64,000 nucleotides of DNA from Dicaeum eximium (taxonomy: Eukaryota; Chordata; Aves; Passeriformes; Dicaeidae), in contig VWZP01010904.1 in the NCBI GenBank assembly GCA_013396995.1, positions 5,058,363 through 5,122,362 on the forward strand, written 5' to 3'. The notes under the pieces were generated by a model. The model ran no database searches. It saw nothing but the letters and a program-made list of their open reading frames with translations, and was not told the DNA's origin. Positions 22,721 to 35,163 of the stretch are shown here, in pieces. A program made the position numbers and the translations under genes. Position 1 is the stretch's first letter, and every line of letters begins with the position of its first letter.

Positions 22721-25700
22721 GGAGTTCAGGAGCCGATGTTGAAGGCTGTGGGAAAAGATAAAGGAGGCTATGGGGGCACGGGGTTGCTGCCACACTCAGC
22801 CTTCCAGCGCTTAGGGGGACTCCTTCTATTTTATATACACAGCTTTCTGTCCTTCTAACGTGGAAAAAACGCGCTCTTTTTAACATCAAACAATTGCCAC
22901 CGACACCTGAGCGTGGGCGAGCGCTCTGTCCCATCCACAGGCCCGTAATTAAGGCCATTTACTTAAGAGTTGGACAGGATAATCCTTATGGGGTCTCTTC
23001 CGACTCAGAATACTCTTTGAATCTCTTGAAATGTGTGGGGGAAAGGCAAAGGTATAAGGGGAAAGTTGCATGCTCAAATAAGTCAACAGTTTGGTAATGC
23101 TTTAGAATGGTTTGCAATTAACTTATTCTATTTGGTAAACAGATTAATTAAGGAGGAAATTACCAGACTCCCCAGGGAAGTTACTGTGCTTTGTTTCTGG
23201 GCTCATTATCCATCACTTGCCACTTGAGTACTTTAAACTTCCAGGCAGGTCCCACTGAAGTCTGCTTGAATATGACCTCCTTTGTTTTCATATCAAGGTG
23301 ATCTCCATTTCATTTCTTCAAGCAGAGGTTAAACTAAATATTCTTTTTGAAGTTGAATTAGAATGTACAATGGGAATGGGAAAAGTAATGACAGTACCTT
23401 GAATAGGATCAGACAATGGCTGCATTCAAATAAATATACCTAGTGCATGCCTTTACTTTAGAAGATCCAGGAAGATGAAAACTAGTAAAATTTAGAAGTT
23501 ATAAAAGTACCAGTAACAAATTTTGTAAATAACAAGGATTGAAACTGAAGCTACAAAACAGTGATAAAAAGGGAGAAAGGAATGTAAGTTCATTACTTAT
23601 AAATATAGGCTGAAAATAGGAAAGTTTCTGAAATGGCTTTCAGATGGAAGCCAAAAGTTTGATTTGTGTTAAGATAGGACAGTTAGGAGAGGCAAATGCA
23701 TTTTGGACTTTGCAAATTTTGTAAAAAATTCTGTGAATTTTCTAGAACAGCCTTGCAAGGCTAGCCTAAATCTTCTGGTTATGATGGATCATCAGGCCTG
23801 TGTCAAAACCTGCAAATTTTCACATATTATCAAAGCTATGAAACCTCAAGGAGGAATCCACATTTACCTAACTTGTGGCATTTGGGTGTCCCAGTGAGGA
23901 GGTCAGTTGTCTTCAACCTCACTACAGTCTATGTGGCAACAGAGGTCCTTCCAAAGGGCAAGTCAGAACTAATCTAAGTGCTCTCATCCTCTGAAGGAGT
24001 TTCTGATATCAGAAACTAATATTAGATGCCTAATGTTAGGCAGTATGATTACATCCCTCAGTAAAAATGTCAAAGTGACAAAGATCCCCTCCCTATAAAT
24101 AATATATTAAATTTTTCTCGATACAGGGTATTGTTTATTTAGAGAGTGCTGGGACAGCAGGACTACAAATGAGTAGCAAAAGTATAAATTAGTGCTTTGG
24201 AAAAGTGCATTGCTTTCATCCTCAAGAGCAGGGGAACCTTTAAAGAATTGTGGTGAGACCAAGCATAATGACACCCAGTGTTGTGCCTTTGTCCTCATCT
24301 GCAAATCTCAGACCAGCTCACAACTGTTTAATAAGACTGGTCTCTTGAATTCCTACGCTCAGTTTCCCCCAGAGTGGAGGCACATCTGACACTTTCCACT
24401 CCAAACTCCTTTGTAATTGAGGCAAAATAAAACCCTGTACCCCATCATCCCTGCAGCCTTCTGTGAAGTTCTCCATCTTTCTATACTCATTGGCTCAGCA
24501 TGTCAAGAAAATCAGACATTCCTTTCAAAAACCTGTTAATTCATTAATGAAGACATGTATTATTTAATAGTCACATATTTGAGTAGATGCAGTTTTCAAG
24601 ACTATTATTCATTTCTAGGCTGCATACAGTCCTGGTCAATTTATATTCCATGCTGCTTTCCTTCTTAATTAGCTCCTCTTGTTTTGGATGCTTCCCCTTC
24701 TATAGTATTGTAACCAGGAAAAATACGCTTTTTTCCTTTTCTTTGTAAACTGTGTAAGCCGAGTTCATCAGTAAACTGGCCATTTGTTTTATTTCAGTTA
24801 TATTCTCCTCAGCACAGTTCCACCACACCAGGAGGTACCTACTGATAATGAGCAGGGGTTGAGTCTATGTTCTCTATTTTCTACCTTGTAGATGATTTTA
24901 GATTCTACCTCAAGTCCCAGAAAATATTAATTCCTAGCAATGAAAACTCCAGACAATTCACAGATAAAGATTTCCAACATTAATTGATTTTGTTTGTTAC
25001 TCTTGTAGGGTCATCAGTGAGACATGACCAGTGAATGCAGCAGATTCAGCAGTGCTATAGGTTCAGCAGGGCCATACTTCTAATATAAACACTGTCTCAT
25101 TTTTGACTGTTTGTCTATCACACAGAGATTTAGACTTCAGCTTCTTAGACATAAATTAACTCTGCACTGAGATGCAGACTCTGTATGGATATCACCTTGC
25201 ACCTTTGTATACTCTGGTGGGAAAGTTTTGTTCCAAAGCAGGTAAAAAATACCAGCCCTGTACTCAGCATGCAAAATGGCATTATTTTACCCATTCTACT
25301 CATCAAATTATTTTCAAAATTATGAACAGGCATCTTGTCTGTTGCACAACTGACTTGTTCTCCTCCAAAGAAGCATTTTGCTGGGACAGATGATTCCCCA
25401 TGTGCCTCAGCTTGGTCACTGCAGGACAGCAGCAGTGATTATTCCTGGCTCTTTGATCTGGAATGATGGGGTGGCTGCTATCACAACTCTAGTGTCACTT
25501 GTCTGGGTGGCCAGGGGAGCAGAACAAATGTTCTCCTGACATAAGATGGAACTGAGGATATCAAAACCTTCTTCCCAGGGTGAAGACTGTTCCCTCATAG
25601 CTGAGGGCATGCTAACACTGCTCTCATAAAAGAGAACAGCAGCTCACAGACAGACAGCATTGCTGTACTGCCCCATGCCCTCCCATCCAGGGCTTGTTTT

Positions 25701-28700
25701 GCTGCTGTCCACCTGTACAGTTTCCAGCTAGGCATAAAGTTCCAGTACATGACCAAGGCTGTGGAGTCTTAAGCCTCAACTGCTTCTTGATAGAGACACT
25801 GGAGCCTGATAGATGGAGATTCTCCTTCCTTCCCAAATAATTGGCTGTGGCTGTATTTCCCCTTTCAACAGTAGTTTTTTCTCCTTTCTGCATATACTGA
25901 ATACCCTTAGTGTTTCTTGGCCCATGTGTTCCTTAACTCAGAGGCCAAGGGAAGTTCACATTCCCTTTTTGAAGGCACAATGACAGGGGGTTATTGCTTT
26001 GGTTATAGTTCATCCTTCATAGCAGTTAATATTCATATAAACTAAATGTTCAGTCTGTTCATTACAGCTTTAATTCAATCATGTCACGTTGGTTTTACTA
26101 TTTTATTTATGTGCATTCTTCTAGTCCAAGACTTTTGTCACTGTGTTCATCTCATTAAATATGTGTACTTCCACTCAGTAAATATGGCTACTTTCAAAAA
26201 TGATGTCTCAGTTTAGTAACAGATGCTTCTTAAAATATTTAGAATTTTAAAGTGTAAAGAAGCCATCAGTAGCATTCTGATTTGTGTATAAATATTTATT
26301 TAGCACACATTCTGGCCAATGTACTGCCCTTGATTTTTGTGCAAAACTTACAGTAACTTCAATGGATATTCTGAGCTCATGACTAGAGGAAAATATGGTT
26401 AATTCAGCAACCCAGCTGCTTTTATATCCCAGAATAGCAAGCAGTGCCTCTAGTGAAAGAGATGGTGAAAGAGGAGACTTCATGTCATTCTTAGCTTTCT
26501 GTTGCTGGGCTCACATTTGGGTAGCAGCTCAAGTTAGACTAGACTAGAGCAGACTCAGGACTATTTTAATTCTCTTCAGAGACTTCTAGCTAGGTTCCTG
26601 CCAGCTGAGGGAGAACAGTTGTAAGAAGTTGAGATCAATGGTCAGAAAAGCTCTAGCAATATTTGCTAAAAATCCTGTGAGAGGCTTTTATGTGATGAAG
26701 TTTCTATGTGGAAAAAAAATATAAATCTGTTTGATGGAGAAATTTCATAATTGAAATGAGATTTTAGGGCAGATAATTTCCTTCCTGCTAGTGCTGGCAT
26801 GAGAAGTGCTATAGAAATTTGAGTCTATTTGCAGCATCATTGTAAAAGTACATTCTTGATCACATCTTTTTTCTCACAATAAAGGAAAAAAATACACATT
26901 GCAGACAAAACTGTAACATATCTAATATGCAGCATAAAACTCAATCAAGATAGCAATTCTAAGATGCTGAGAGCTAGCTCCAGTTTCCTAAAGTTTCCTT
27001 TCATCCTTGCTTTTCTCTATATTTTCTAGGTTTTTGGTAGACATTTCCATTAGCATTTCAGGATTTTAAAGGAGTATCAAATGGCAACAAAACAGAATAT
27101 CTACTGAAAACAGCAAATTCACACCTGTCTAGTTAAAAAAAAAAATGTTCTTTCAATAGATCCTTTTATTGAAAAAACCCTTCTACTGTAATATAAATGA
27201 CAATATTACTCAACAAATCATTTTAGATATTTGCAAATAGACATTCTTCCTCTGCTAAGTGCATTAGCATCAGACACGTTATTCAACACTTGAGGGGATT
27301 CCTCTAGAGCTGTTCTCACCACCCAAGTACCTGCTATTTTTAAGGCCCAGAGTATAAAATACAAGATATAGTACACTACAGCAAACAAGGTTGCCAAGAT
27401 ACTGGTTCGAGGTTGACCTCAGTGCCATGAAAAAATCCTAACCTGTTTTGATCTTAAAAATTATCCTCAAATTGGCTGCTACACTTGGGGTGTCTAGACA
27501 GCTTAGCAGATTTCTACTTTATTTAGTAGGACTGTATTGTCACTAACAAGAATCTCTCTTCTCTACCGTGTTTTCAGGATCATCTTAGAAACAAACTAGA
27601 AATTGAGGAAATCATCTGATTTTCTGTGGCTCAGGAAGCTGCTTTTGCAAACACATACCAGGGATTAAAATTAATACTCAAAAAAATGCACAGATGAAAT
27701 AATGCCACTTAGGACTCAGTGTTTTCCTTTATGTCAATAGGATTTGAGTGCAAAGGGGAGACACCATGTGCATTCTTTAATTTAGGAACAGTCTTACCAT
27801 TTTAAGTAGCTGTGGCCATTCTGTGGAATTCTGTTTCTCCACCTTCAGTGTGTCAGCAAGGCACATTCCAGTGCCACAGGCAAAGCTGGGCAGTCCCATA
27901 TCCATGTGCTCCTACTGCCCCACACACCCAGATGACTGCGTGGAGAACGACAGGCCATGGTACATCACCACCAGTCAGCTTCTCCCAGCTTCCTTCCTGC
28001 ACTGGCATCCTCAGGCTCTATTTTACATGCCATGGCAGCACACAGCCAGCCAGCTCCATGGCTCTTGGCCTAGAACTCACAGATGGGGTTTAACAGAGCC
28101 ATACACACTGGCACCAGGGACACTGGAAGGATTCCAGCGAAGAGGAAACATTTCAGCCACATATCCAAATCATGGCAAGTGTGTAAGAGTCAAGCCACAC
28201 ATAAGGATATCCTGGGAGCAGTCAGGAACTGGAATAGCAGAGAACAGAAGTAAAACAGCATTCAGAGACCTGTGATAACTCAGCATATACATAATGATAC
28301 TTTCATGTTAGAACAATAGTTTCTTAACAAGGTGATATCAGTTCACTCATGAGTGATTTTGCTGTCATAAGACTGATTTCTCCTTCACTTGCATGGACTT
28401 TGAAGATTCACTTTTTTAACAGATGCTAAAAAAAGCTGTTTAAAAGCTGCTTGACAGAACTAGTCATTATATGAAGAAATACAACTTATTTGCTTAACCT
28501 GGAGAAAGAACATTATGGGAGAGCATAGAAAAGTCACTTCTGCAATTTTCCTTATGATAACTGCCTCTCAGACACACCTCATCCACAGCCATCAGACCAT
28601 AAAACCAGGCTATTAAGTTAAAACTTAGACTTTAAAAATCCACAAAACCTTGTGCTAGGAATATGAACCGTTACCACTTCAGTTATTTAGGAGGTCTGGG

Positions 28701-29717
28701 CATTTTCAACATCATTACAAGGGGCCATTAGATGGACTGAATCCATAGTCTTTATTGATTTAAGAGTCATCCAGCTGTACTTAGGTAAGTACTACTCAAA
28801 TGAGCTACTATTGAGAGATTATGACTTTTGGAGTTTTACATTTATACTAGGAGGCAGCCAGGAAAACTAAACATTAGATCCAGCATCTTGGTTTGAAACC
28901 TAAGGTGTCATTAACTTCAATTAAGTTTATTTTGTGTGTATCTCCCATTTGCCTCACTAATTTTCTTGCTGGCTCTAGGTGTGTGAGAGCAGACCACAGC
29001 CAAGTGAGAAACCCAGCACACAGTGAAAAGCAGTTTCAGTGATGAAACAGTTTTTCTGTGGTTTATTATTGCTTTTTTTCCTCTTTTAAATTTTTCTGTA
29101 GACATATATAGGAATACTTACATATGTATGTTTTGACTTTCTGCAAACCTTGTGTGGGTGTACAGCTGCCACCCACACACACCTCAGGCCATGCTATGAT
29201 CACAGAACTGCTCCTTGGGCCTCAGCCCCGACAGACACCACTGGGGCTGAGCTACTCTTGAGCTTATCAGAAACACTGTCTCTTCCCAGGAACTTGTGTT
29301 ATCTAACAAGCTCCTGTTTTTTAACAAACAGCCTCGGAAACTTCTTTTTCTTGCCTGCATACAAAACAAGTGGAACAATTTTTTTGACCAAACTTTCAAA
29401 AGGAAGTTACAGAGCTGAATTTCATCCAGGATGGAAAGTTACTGTGAAGAAAGACAACTCTCTAGCAACCCTATAAACAGCAGCCCTAAGTAAGACCCTT
29501 GGAGCTCTCCTGAACCACAGTGGGCTCCAACCTGCACTTGCCCTCTGGGTGGGATGGCTCTCAGCTGGTGAACTCTCAGGCTTGCTGTGCTCTGAGGAAT
29601 GCACTGAACACTGCTGCGAGAGCCTGGGTGATACCCTCAGGTAGCCCTTTGCCCATGGAGAAGAGGCAATAGCATCTGACGTGAGAACTTCACTCAGCTT
29701 GAGGGAAGCTTTTCACA

Positions 29718-29742
29718 GGTATATATATATACAGGTATATAC
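29718..29742. repeat. Short TA-rich simple repeat
   Basis: A ggtatatatatatacaggta run containing (TA)5-6, partly self-complementary. Confidence 0.8.
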
Positions 29743-29829
29743 CCTGGGCACACTCCTTTAGTTCTCTGTGTGTGCCAGTGTGAATATGCTGAAGCAAACG
29801 TACTATGAATGCTGCTCTCTTGGATTCTG

Positions 29830-30260
29830 AAGTATGTTAAATTTGTGAGTTAGGCCTGTAACTTACTGTAGTGCTATATAAATTCTACAGAATCTTTGGG
29901 AAATGGTCTAAATTAAGTGCTTTTAAGTGCTGTTACTTTAGGCCTAAGCTGTTGGTCAAATCTGGGGCTAAGTTTGGCAAGGGGTTCCCTCTGAACCTTG
30001 TGACTCAATTGGAGGGTCCTCCTTACTTCTTTTATCCTTACCCTTTTCCATCCTTAGCCTTTTTCCATCACCAGCCTCCACACAGATTATTTTTGGTTGA
30101 TTTTAGTCATAGATTGATTTATTTTAGATTTTAGTCTGATTTCTGTCTGTTTGCTTTAACCATCTAATTAGCAGAGTGAATGTTGCCAACAAACTTTGTT
30201 GTGCTTTCACTTTTACATTAAACCTGCTTTTGATGATACCTTTGCCAGTGATTCTTTGAG
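29830..30260 (+). mobile_element. Possible degenerate LTR-like segment
   Basis: A TATA-like gctatataaattctac at 29872 is followed by about 350 bp. Then comes tttacattaaacctgctttt, an ATTAAA polyadenylation-signal-like block that resembles the R/U5 end of some bird LTRs. No terminal repeats or target duplication were found. Classification is tentative. Confidence 0.25.
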
Positions 30261-31366
30261 CCACCTGAAACAGTCATTTGTCATTGCAATGATAGTGCAG
30301 CATGAACATTTGAAAGGTATCCATAGCCACATCTGACAGAAAACTGATGATGTGATCAGTTAGTACTGCACTTGCATGATTTGTCTTCAAAAAATCCCCT
30401 TTACCTTTTTTTTCTGTTTGTTTTAAAATATTTGACCTTTCTTCTATTCCACACAGAACAACCTCAGTGCTAAACCCATGCTGTTGGAGAAGTTCTCAGC
30501 AGGAGCTCATTGTTAACACAGGAGGAACCAGTTTTCCTCTGAAGAATATGCTTTGGTTCTGCATTTAAAAAATCCACTCCAAAAATCCACTACTTCAGTA
30601 CTATCAGATTATTAGTATTAGCCATCAGTTCATTCTAACAAAACCACAGGCAATGTTTCTGCCACCAAAGATACTTAAAAGATTGATGGCTTGAACTTGC
30701 CTTGAAGTATTGTGGAAAATGACTGACATACTAATCAACAAGAAGTGTTACTGTGAACACAGAGAAACTGTTCTAGTTCAAATTCTCAAAGATACTTGAA
30801 GAATTTTCCTGTTAGCTGCAAAAGACACAGGATTTCAACCTTGGGTTTTTCTCTCCTGACTCTTAGAAACCATTTAACCCCTTTATAGCTAGTTTATGGA
30901 ATAATCCCCCATAAAATAATGAATTTATACTGACAAAACTTTTTATGAAGGGATGGAGAATCACATAGACATTGTGGCTCTGAAATCCAAGCCCAAAGAT
31001 TTCATTACTTTCCAAATTCATCAGACAGTAACACTTGCTGCAAATGTCTATTCATCCCTCAAAATATCTTTTTGTATTACTTTCTCTTTGTTTTACTTAA
31101 ATTGGTATTTTCAAAACATGAAAGTTTTGTGTTCTCCAAACATTATTCTCATAGCATTTTTAAATTACTGTAACTCCTTAAAAAAGATGTTATTATCTTT
31201 AAACATATTTATATTTTATAACAAAAATATCTGAAACCACACCTATTGTTCTAACATACAAAGTTATTTTGATATGCAGCATTTTCTGCATAATGAATAT
31301 TAGGTAGTTTCAAAACTCTGGTCTGCACATAAAGCCCACTCTGAAAGTACAATATAAATAAAATAG

Positions 31367-31372
31367 TTTATT
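31367..31372 (-). terminator. ZNF770: Candidate distal polyadenylation signal of ZNF770 (AATAAA)
   Basis: The plus strand shows tttatt, which reads AATAAA on the minus strand about 1.6 kb downstream of the ZNF770 stop. Other AATAAA candidates on that strand are at 31864-31869 and 32810-32815. The AT-rich 3' UTR between 31.4 and 32.97 kb is plausible, but which site is used cannot be told from sequence. Confidence 0.35.
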
Positions 31373-32967
31373 ACAAGTATTTTAGAAGAGCTCTACAATT
31401 TGCTTTCAAAACATTTTATACAGCATTTCGTCTTTCAATATGAAACAATTCACACAAGGAGAAAAAAATCTCAATATGTAACTATAATCATCATTCATAA
31501 ACTGAATTTGTCTGTCATACAAAAAGCAGAGTAACTACAGACTGTTTCTGAGTATTTTTCCTGGTTTTATTCTTGCTGAAAATGGAAGAGAATAACATGT
31601 ATGAAAATAAAACTCCTTTTACCCTTCATATTCACCAAGTACCACAAGCTTCATGGCATTTCAAAAATAAAAAAAAATCAAACCCATTTTACTTAAATAA
31701 ATATGGTTCTATTTAAATACTAAAACCGATGTCACGTATCTTACAGATATGTTAATTTAGAAACAGGAATAAGAACTTCAGGATTCAGCTATTCAAAAGT
31801 TGCATAACAAAGAAAGTATCCTAAAAGGTAGTTTTTTCAGAGGACAAAAAAAAAGAAACAAACTTTATTCTTGTTCATGATGTATGAAGCTCCACTGCAC
31901 TTGCACTTCTTGCCAGCCCCATTGGCACAATGGACAAAACCATTTACTTACCAGAAAGTATAACTACAGATTCTATTAATACAAAATCAGAATTACTTAA
32001 TTTCAGCTAAAAGTAATTTTCAGTATCTTATATTTAACATAATGAGAACATGACTTCCTGACAAAACTGCTCATCTGAGTTATTATCACATCTTAGAGAA
32101 CATTGCTTTTACTGGTTCACTATGTATGCTAGAAGGAGACTGAACAGATAGTAAGCCCATTTTTAACCTTAATGATAATTTCTTGTCTTCTTTTCTTACA
32201 GAAAAATAGTTCAGTAAAGTATAAATTGGCCAAAAATGCTAGAAAAGGCAAGGGATTTACAAGTAAGTACAGTTAATGAAGTGGTGAAATGGATAAATTG
32301 ATTATAAATCCTAATACTATAGCATTGTCTCCTTGTATTTAATATAAAAAGGGAAATTATCTAATTCCTCATGTATAGCTCTCCAAGCACATCAAGTGTA
32401 AATAACAAAGTAGTTCTTTTTTTCTATCCTATAGGAAATAGAATCTTCTATAACGCCACATTAACATTCTTCCCATTGAAATTTCTTCCCTTTTTCTACT
32501 CTCTTCTATCTAAAAATTAACTTTTTTTTAAAGTATGAGATAAATACAGCAAGAATCCTTTGCTTGGAACATATGGGGAGCCAGAAGAAACTAAAATTAC
32601 CTTTTTGTCTTTACTTTTCTGATAGTTTTCAAGTGTTACGTTTTCCCATATAGTATTTTATGTTCAGTGATAATTATCTTATTAATGGAACATTGTAGAT
32701 TACTGCAACACTATTGGTACAATATGAATGTGTATTTATAAAATTAATCTAGCCAAAGGGAATGCAAAGAGTGTATGCATTTGTTGCATTTTTAAAAAAC
32801 ATCTCAACATTTATTTCTCACAAATGATATCAAGTAGTCAGTTCTGAAGACAGTAAATTAACTTCCCCAGGTCATCTCTGTAATAGCAAATATAATCCCC
32901 TTCAGTTAATTGTTTGGCCTAATATAAATATTTTATAATTATGGAGCCAAAAATTTGAAAAATTATT
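31373..32967 (-). other. ZNF770: Probable 3' UTR of ZNF770
   Basis: AT-rich sequence directly after the stop codon with no other reading frame of note. ZNF770 genes commonly have a long 3' UTR in the single coding exon. The extent given assumes use of the distal signal at 31367. Confidence 0.45.
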
Positions 32968-35163
32968 TCATAGGACATTATCCTGTTTTGATACAACTAA
33001 CACATTCTCTGCTTGTTCCTCAGTGGAACTAAGCTTTAAGCTCTCTTTAAAGTGAATAAGGTGGTGTCTTTTCAAATGTGGGGCCTGTCTGAATTTTTTT
33101 CCACAAACTAAACATTCAAATGGTTTCTGTCCAGCATGCATTAGGTGATGTCTTTCAAGCTTAGAAGGGGATTTAAACGTTTTAAAGCAGATACTGCATT
33201 GATATAATTTGTTAACAGCTTCACTTTTTTCACTACCTTCAGAAAAATCATGCCAATAGCTGTAACAGTTTTGCTCTGATTCTAACAATTTACTGCACAG
33301 ATATGGCCGTGGGTTTCTCCTGCTGGTGTCAAGAACAAAATCCCCTGACTCAATTTCAACTTTGATTTCGGCTGCTTGGTTTGACTGAATCAGCTCAAAT
33401 TCTTGAAAGCCAGATGGCTGTGAAGGTGTTTGAGAATAACCCGGATAACCCACAGGCTGAGAAGACTTAAATTCAGTGTGATCACCCCGGTGGTTGAGAA
33501 GTTTGTTCAGGTTGACAAATTCTACCTGGCAAACAGTGCTTTTACAGGCTCTCTTTTCAGTATGGGTGAGCTGATGTCTTTTCAAGTGAGCTGACTGTCT
33601 AAATGCCTTCCCACAAACCTTACAGCCAAAGGGCTTTTGTCCCGTGTGTATAAGATAATGTCTTTGAAGTTTGGATGAAGACGGAAAAATTTTTTCACAT
33701 CTGTCACATTTACACTCTTTGTATCTGTTATGTATATTTTTAGCAGGAGATGAAAAAGCACAGTGAAGTACTTCTGGATTATCAAAAAAACTATCATTTG
33801 ATGAACCATAAAATGCATCATCTTTATTATCCAGTGAATCTCCGATGTTTAACATGCTTTCACCAGAAAGCACACCTTTTAAATTGCTGCCCAAGTCAGG
33901 AGCTCGTGGGTCCTCTTGCCAAGGTAAAGGCACAGCAAATGTTCTTTTCACCCGGCGGCAAACGGACTTGTGCGTGTCACGCCTGCTCCGGCACTCCTTG
34001 GAAGCTTTAGTGGACACGTGCTGATCACAACGCTGATCTCTAGCTGTAACCAGGTCAGGACTTCCAATGTGACCTGCTTTAATTTTTTTTCTGTCAGTCA
34101 GGGAAAAATCTGTAGCCTTTCCTCCAGTATGCTTCAGTTTCATGAGGGTCTTATTTTTCCTGCTGACTGCGCGTTTGCATGCTGCTGTACCATTATTTGA
34201 ACTTCTGCCGTCTTTTGAATAACAGCATTTGTGCAACTTTAGAACATGCTCTGTTTCAAAGCACTGCTCGCATGCTGGGCACTGAAAGGGTACAATATAA
34301 ATTGAGTGCACATCATGTGGGTCATTCTCCTGTGACTTGTGTGCATCAGCATTCTCAAAACGATCCCATTTTCCTTCTAACACGTTGTGTGGTCTGGGAT
34401 ATTTAAGAGTCTTTGCTTTGCATACAGTGTTGGGGAAAGGCTTATTTCTGGCATGGAGCTGTTTATGCTTCATGAGTTTGCTCTGTATTTTAAATCCCTT
34501 CTGACAATAACAGCACTGAAAAGGCCTTTCTTCTGTGTGTGTGAGCTGATGAATTTTCAAGTGTGTTGACTGTCTGAAAGATTTGCCACATGAAGAACAC
34601 TTAAAAGGTTTCTGGCCAGTGTGAATAAGGAAGTGTCTTTCTAGCTTGGATCTTGATGGAAAGCTCTTGTTACATGATGCACAAGTGTGAGTTTTCTTCT
34701 TTCTCCTTCTGGCACCATGTAGATGATCTGACTTGAGGCACTGGTGCAGCATCCACCTCTCTTCAGTTGTAAAGGGTTTCCAGCACACAGAACAATGAAA
34801 TATGCCACAAGTGACCCTGTCTTGCTCAGAATTCACGTAGTTTTCTGCTTGCTTTGTATCATTCTCATAATTTTCATTATGAAGTTGCTGATGCTTTAAG
34901 AAAGTGACTACATTTTTGAAGTTTCTATAACAAACAATACACTTGAAAGGCAGATTATGGGTTAACTGATGCCTCTCCAGGTGGACTAGCTGCCTAAATG
35001 TTTTACTGCATACATGACATTCAAATGGCTTTTGACCAGTATGTATGAGATAATGCCTAGCTAATTTTGATGGGGTCTCAAACTGTTTATAGCACATGTC
35101 ACAAATATATGGCTTTTTCTTGGGTATCTTGACAGCTGTTACAGAATGCTGAGTTTTTAACAT
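32968..35163 (-). CDS. ZNF770: ZNF770, C2H2 zinc-finger DNA-binding protein, 731 aa
   Basis: A nuclear C2H2 zinc-finger factor encoded in one uninterrupted exon. Canonical fingers by Cys/His positions are 21-41, 49-69, 75-95, 161-181, 189-209, 217-237, 486-506, 514-534, 656-676 and 684-704. Two more are degenerate: 124-147 has unusual His spacing, and 295-314 lacks the second His. Linkers HTGQKPF and HAGQKPF join four finger pairs. There is no KRAB, SCAN or BTB domain. The middle (about 240-480) is low in fingers and rich in basic and Ser residues. The first 95 residues, with FETPSKLARHYLIHTGQKPF and CSKTFRQLVHLERHQLTH, closely match mammalian ZNF770, which has about 691 residues. The gene lies upstream of AQR on the same strand, as in human. 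The Met at 35163 was chosen because an in-frame TAG lies nine codons upstream with no ATG between. Its DNA target and role are inferred from the family only. Confidence 0.96.
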   Translation of the reverse strand: MLKTQHSVTAVKIPKKKPYICDMCYKQFETPSKLARHYLIHTGQKPFECHVCSKTFRQLVHLERHQLTHNLPFKCIVCYRNFKNVVTFLKHQQLHNENYENDTKQAENYVNSEQDRVTCGIFHCSVCWKPFTTEERWMLHQCLKSDHLHGARRRKKKTHTCASCNKSFPSRSKLERHFLIHTGQKPFKCSSCGKSFRQSTHLKIHQLTHTEERPFQCCYCQKGFKIQSKLMKHKQLHARNKPFPNTVCKAKTLKYPRPHNVLEGKWDRFENADAHKSQENDPHDVHSIYIVPFQCPACEQCFETEHVLKLHKCCYSKDGRSSNNGTAACKRAVSRKNKTLMKLKHTGGKATDFSLTDRKKIKAGHIGSPDLVTARDQRCDQHVSTKASKECRSRRDTHKSVCRRVKRTFAVPLPWQEDPRAPDLGSNLKGVLSGESMLNIGDSLDNKDDAFYGSSNDSFFDNPEVLHCAFSSPAKNIHNRYKECKCDRCEKIFPSSSKLQRHYLIHTGQKPFGCKVCGKAFRQSAHLKRHQLTHTEKRACKSTVCQVEFVNLNKLLNHRGDHTEFKSSQPVGYPGYSQTPSQPSGFQEFELIQSNQAAEIKVEIESGDFVLDTSRRNPRPYLCSKLLESEQNCYSYWHDFSEGSEKSEAVNKLYQCSICFKTFKSPSKLERHHLMHAGQKPFECLVCGKKFRQAPHLKRHHLIHFKESLKLSSTEEQAENVLVVSKQDNVL

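Larger units (their letters stand above)
22050..22760 (-). promoter_or_regulatory. AQR: CpG-island promoter and 5' UTR of AQR
   Basis: A sharp rise in G+C and CpG covers AQR exon 1 and roughly 350 bp upstream of it, in otherwise AT-rich DNA. No TATA box is evident. It contains GC-rich runs, an ETS-type motif (22483-22490) and a tandem repeat (22567-22720). This is typical of a constitutive housekeeping promoter, in keeping with a core splicing factor. The transcription start is not fixed by sequence alone. Confidence 0.85.
22761..31366. other. Intergenic region between AQR and ZNF770
   Basis: About 8.6 kb of AT-rich DNA. I see no recognisable coding exon, RNA gene or well-preserved repeat. 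The local items are a short TA-rich run (29718-29742), a possible LTR-like segment (29830-30260) and a slightly GC-richer patch at 27810-28275 with an unconvincing open frame. It contains the end of any AQR upstream regulatory DNA and sequence downstream of ZNF770. Confidence 0.75.

Noticed and set aside
22054..22858. Long GC-rich frames on both strands around the AQR promoter (up to 235 codons)
   Set aside because: They overlap the CpG island and minisatellite, are rich in Ala/Pro/Arg, differ between frames with no homology, and are expected by-products of high GC. Only the AQR exon 1 frame is supported.
33582..34569. Secondary frames inside the ZNF770 coding region
   Set aside because: Shadows of the 731-codon zinc-finger frame.
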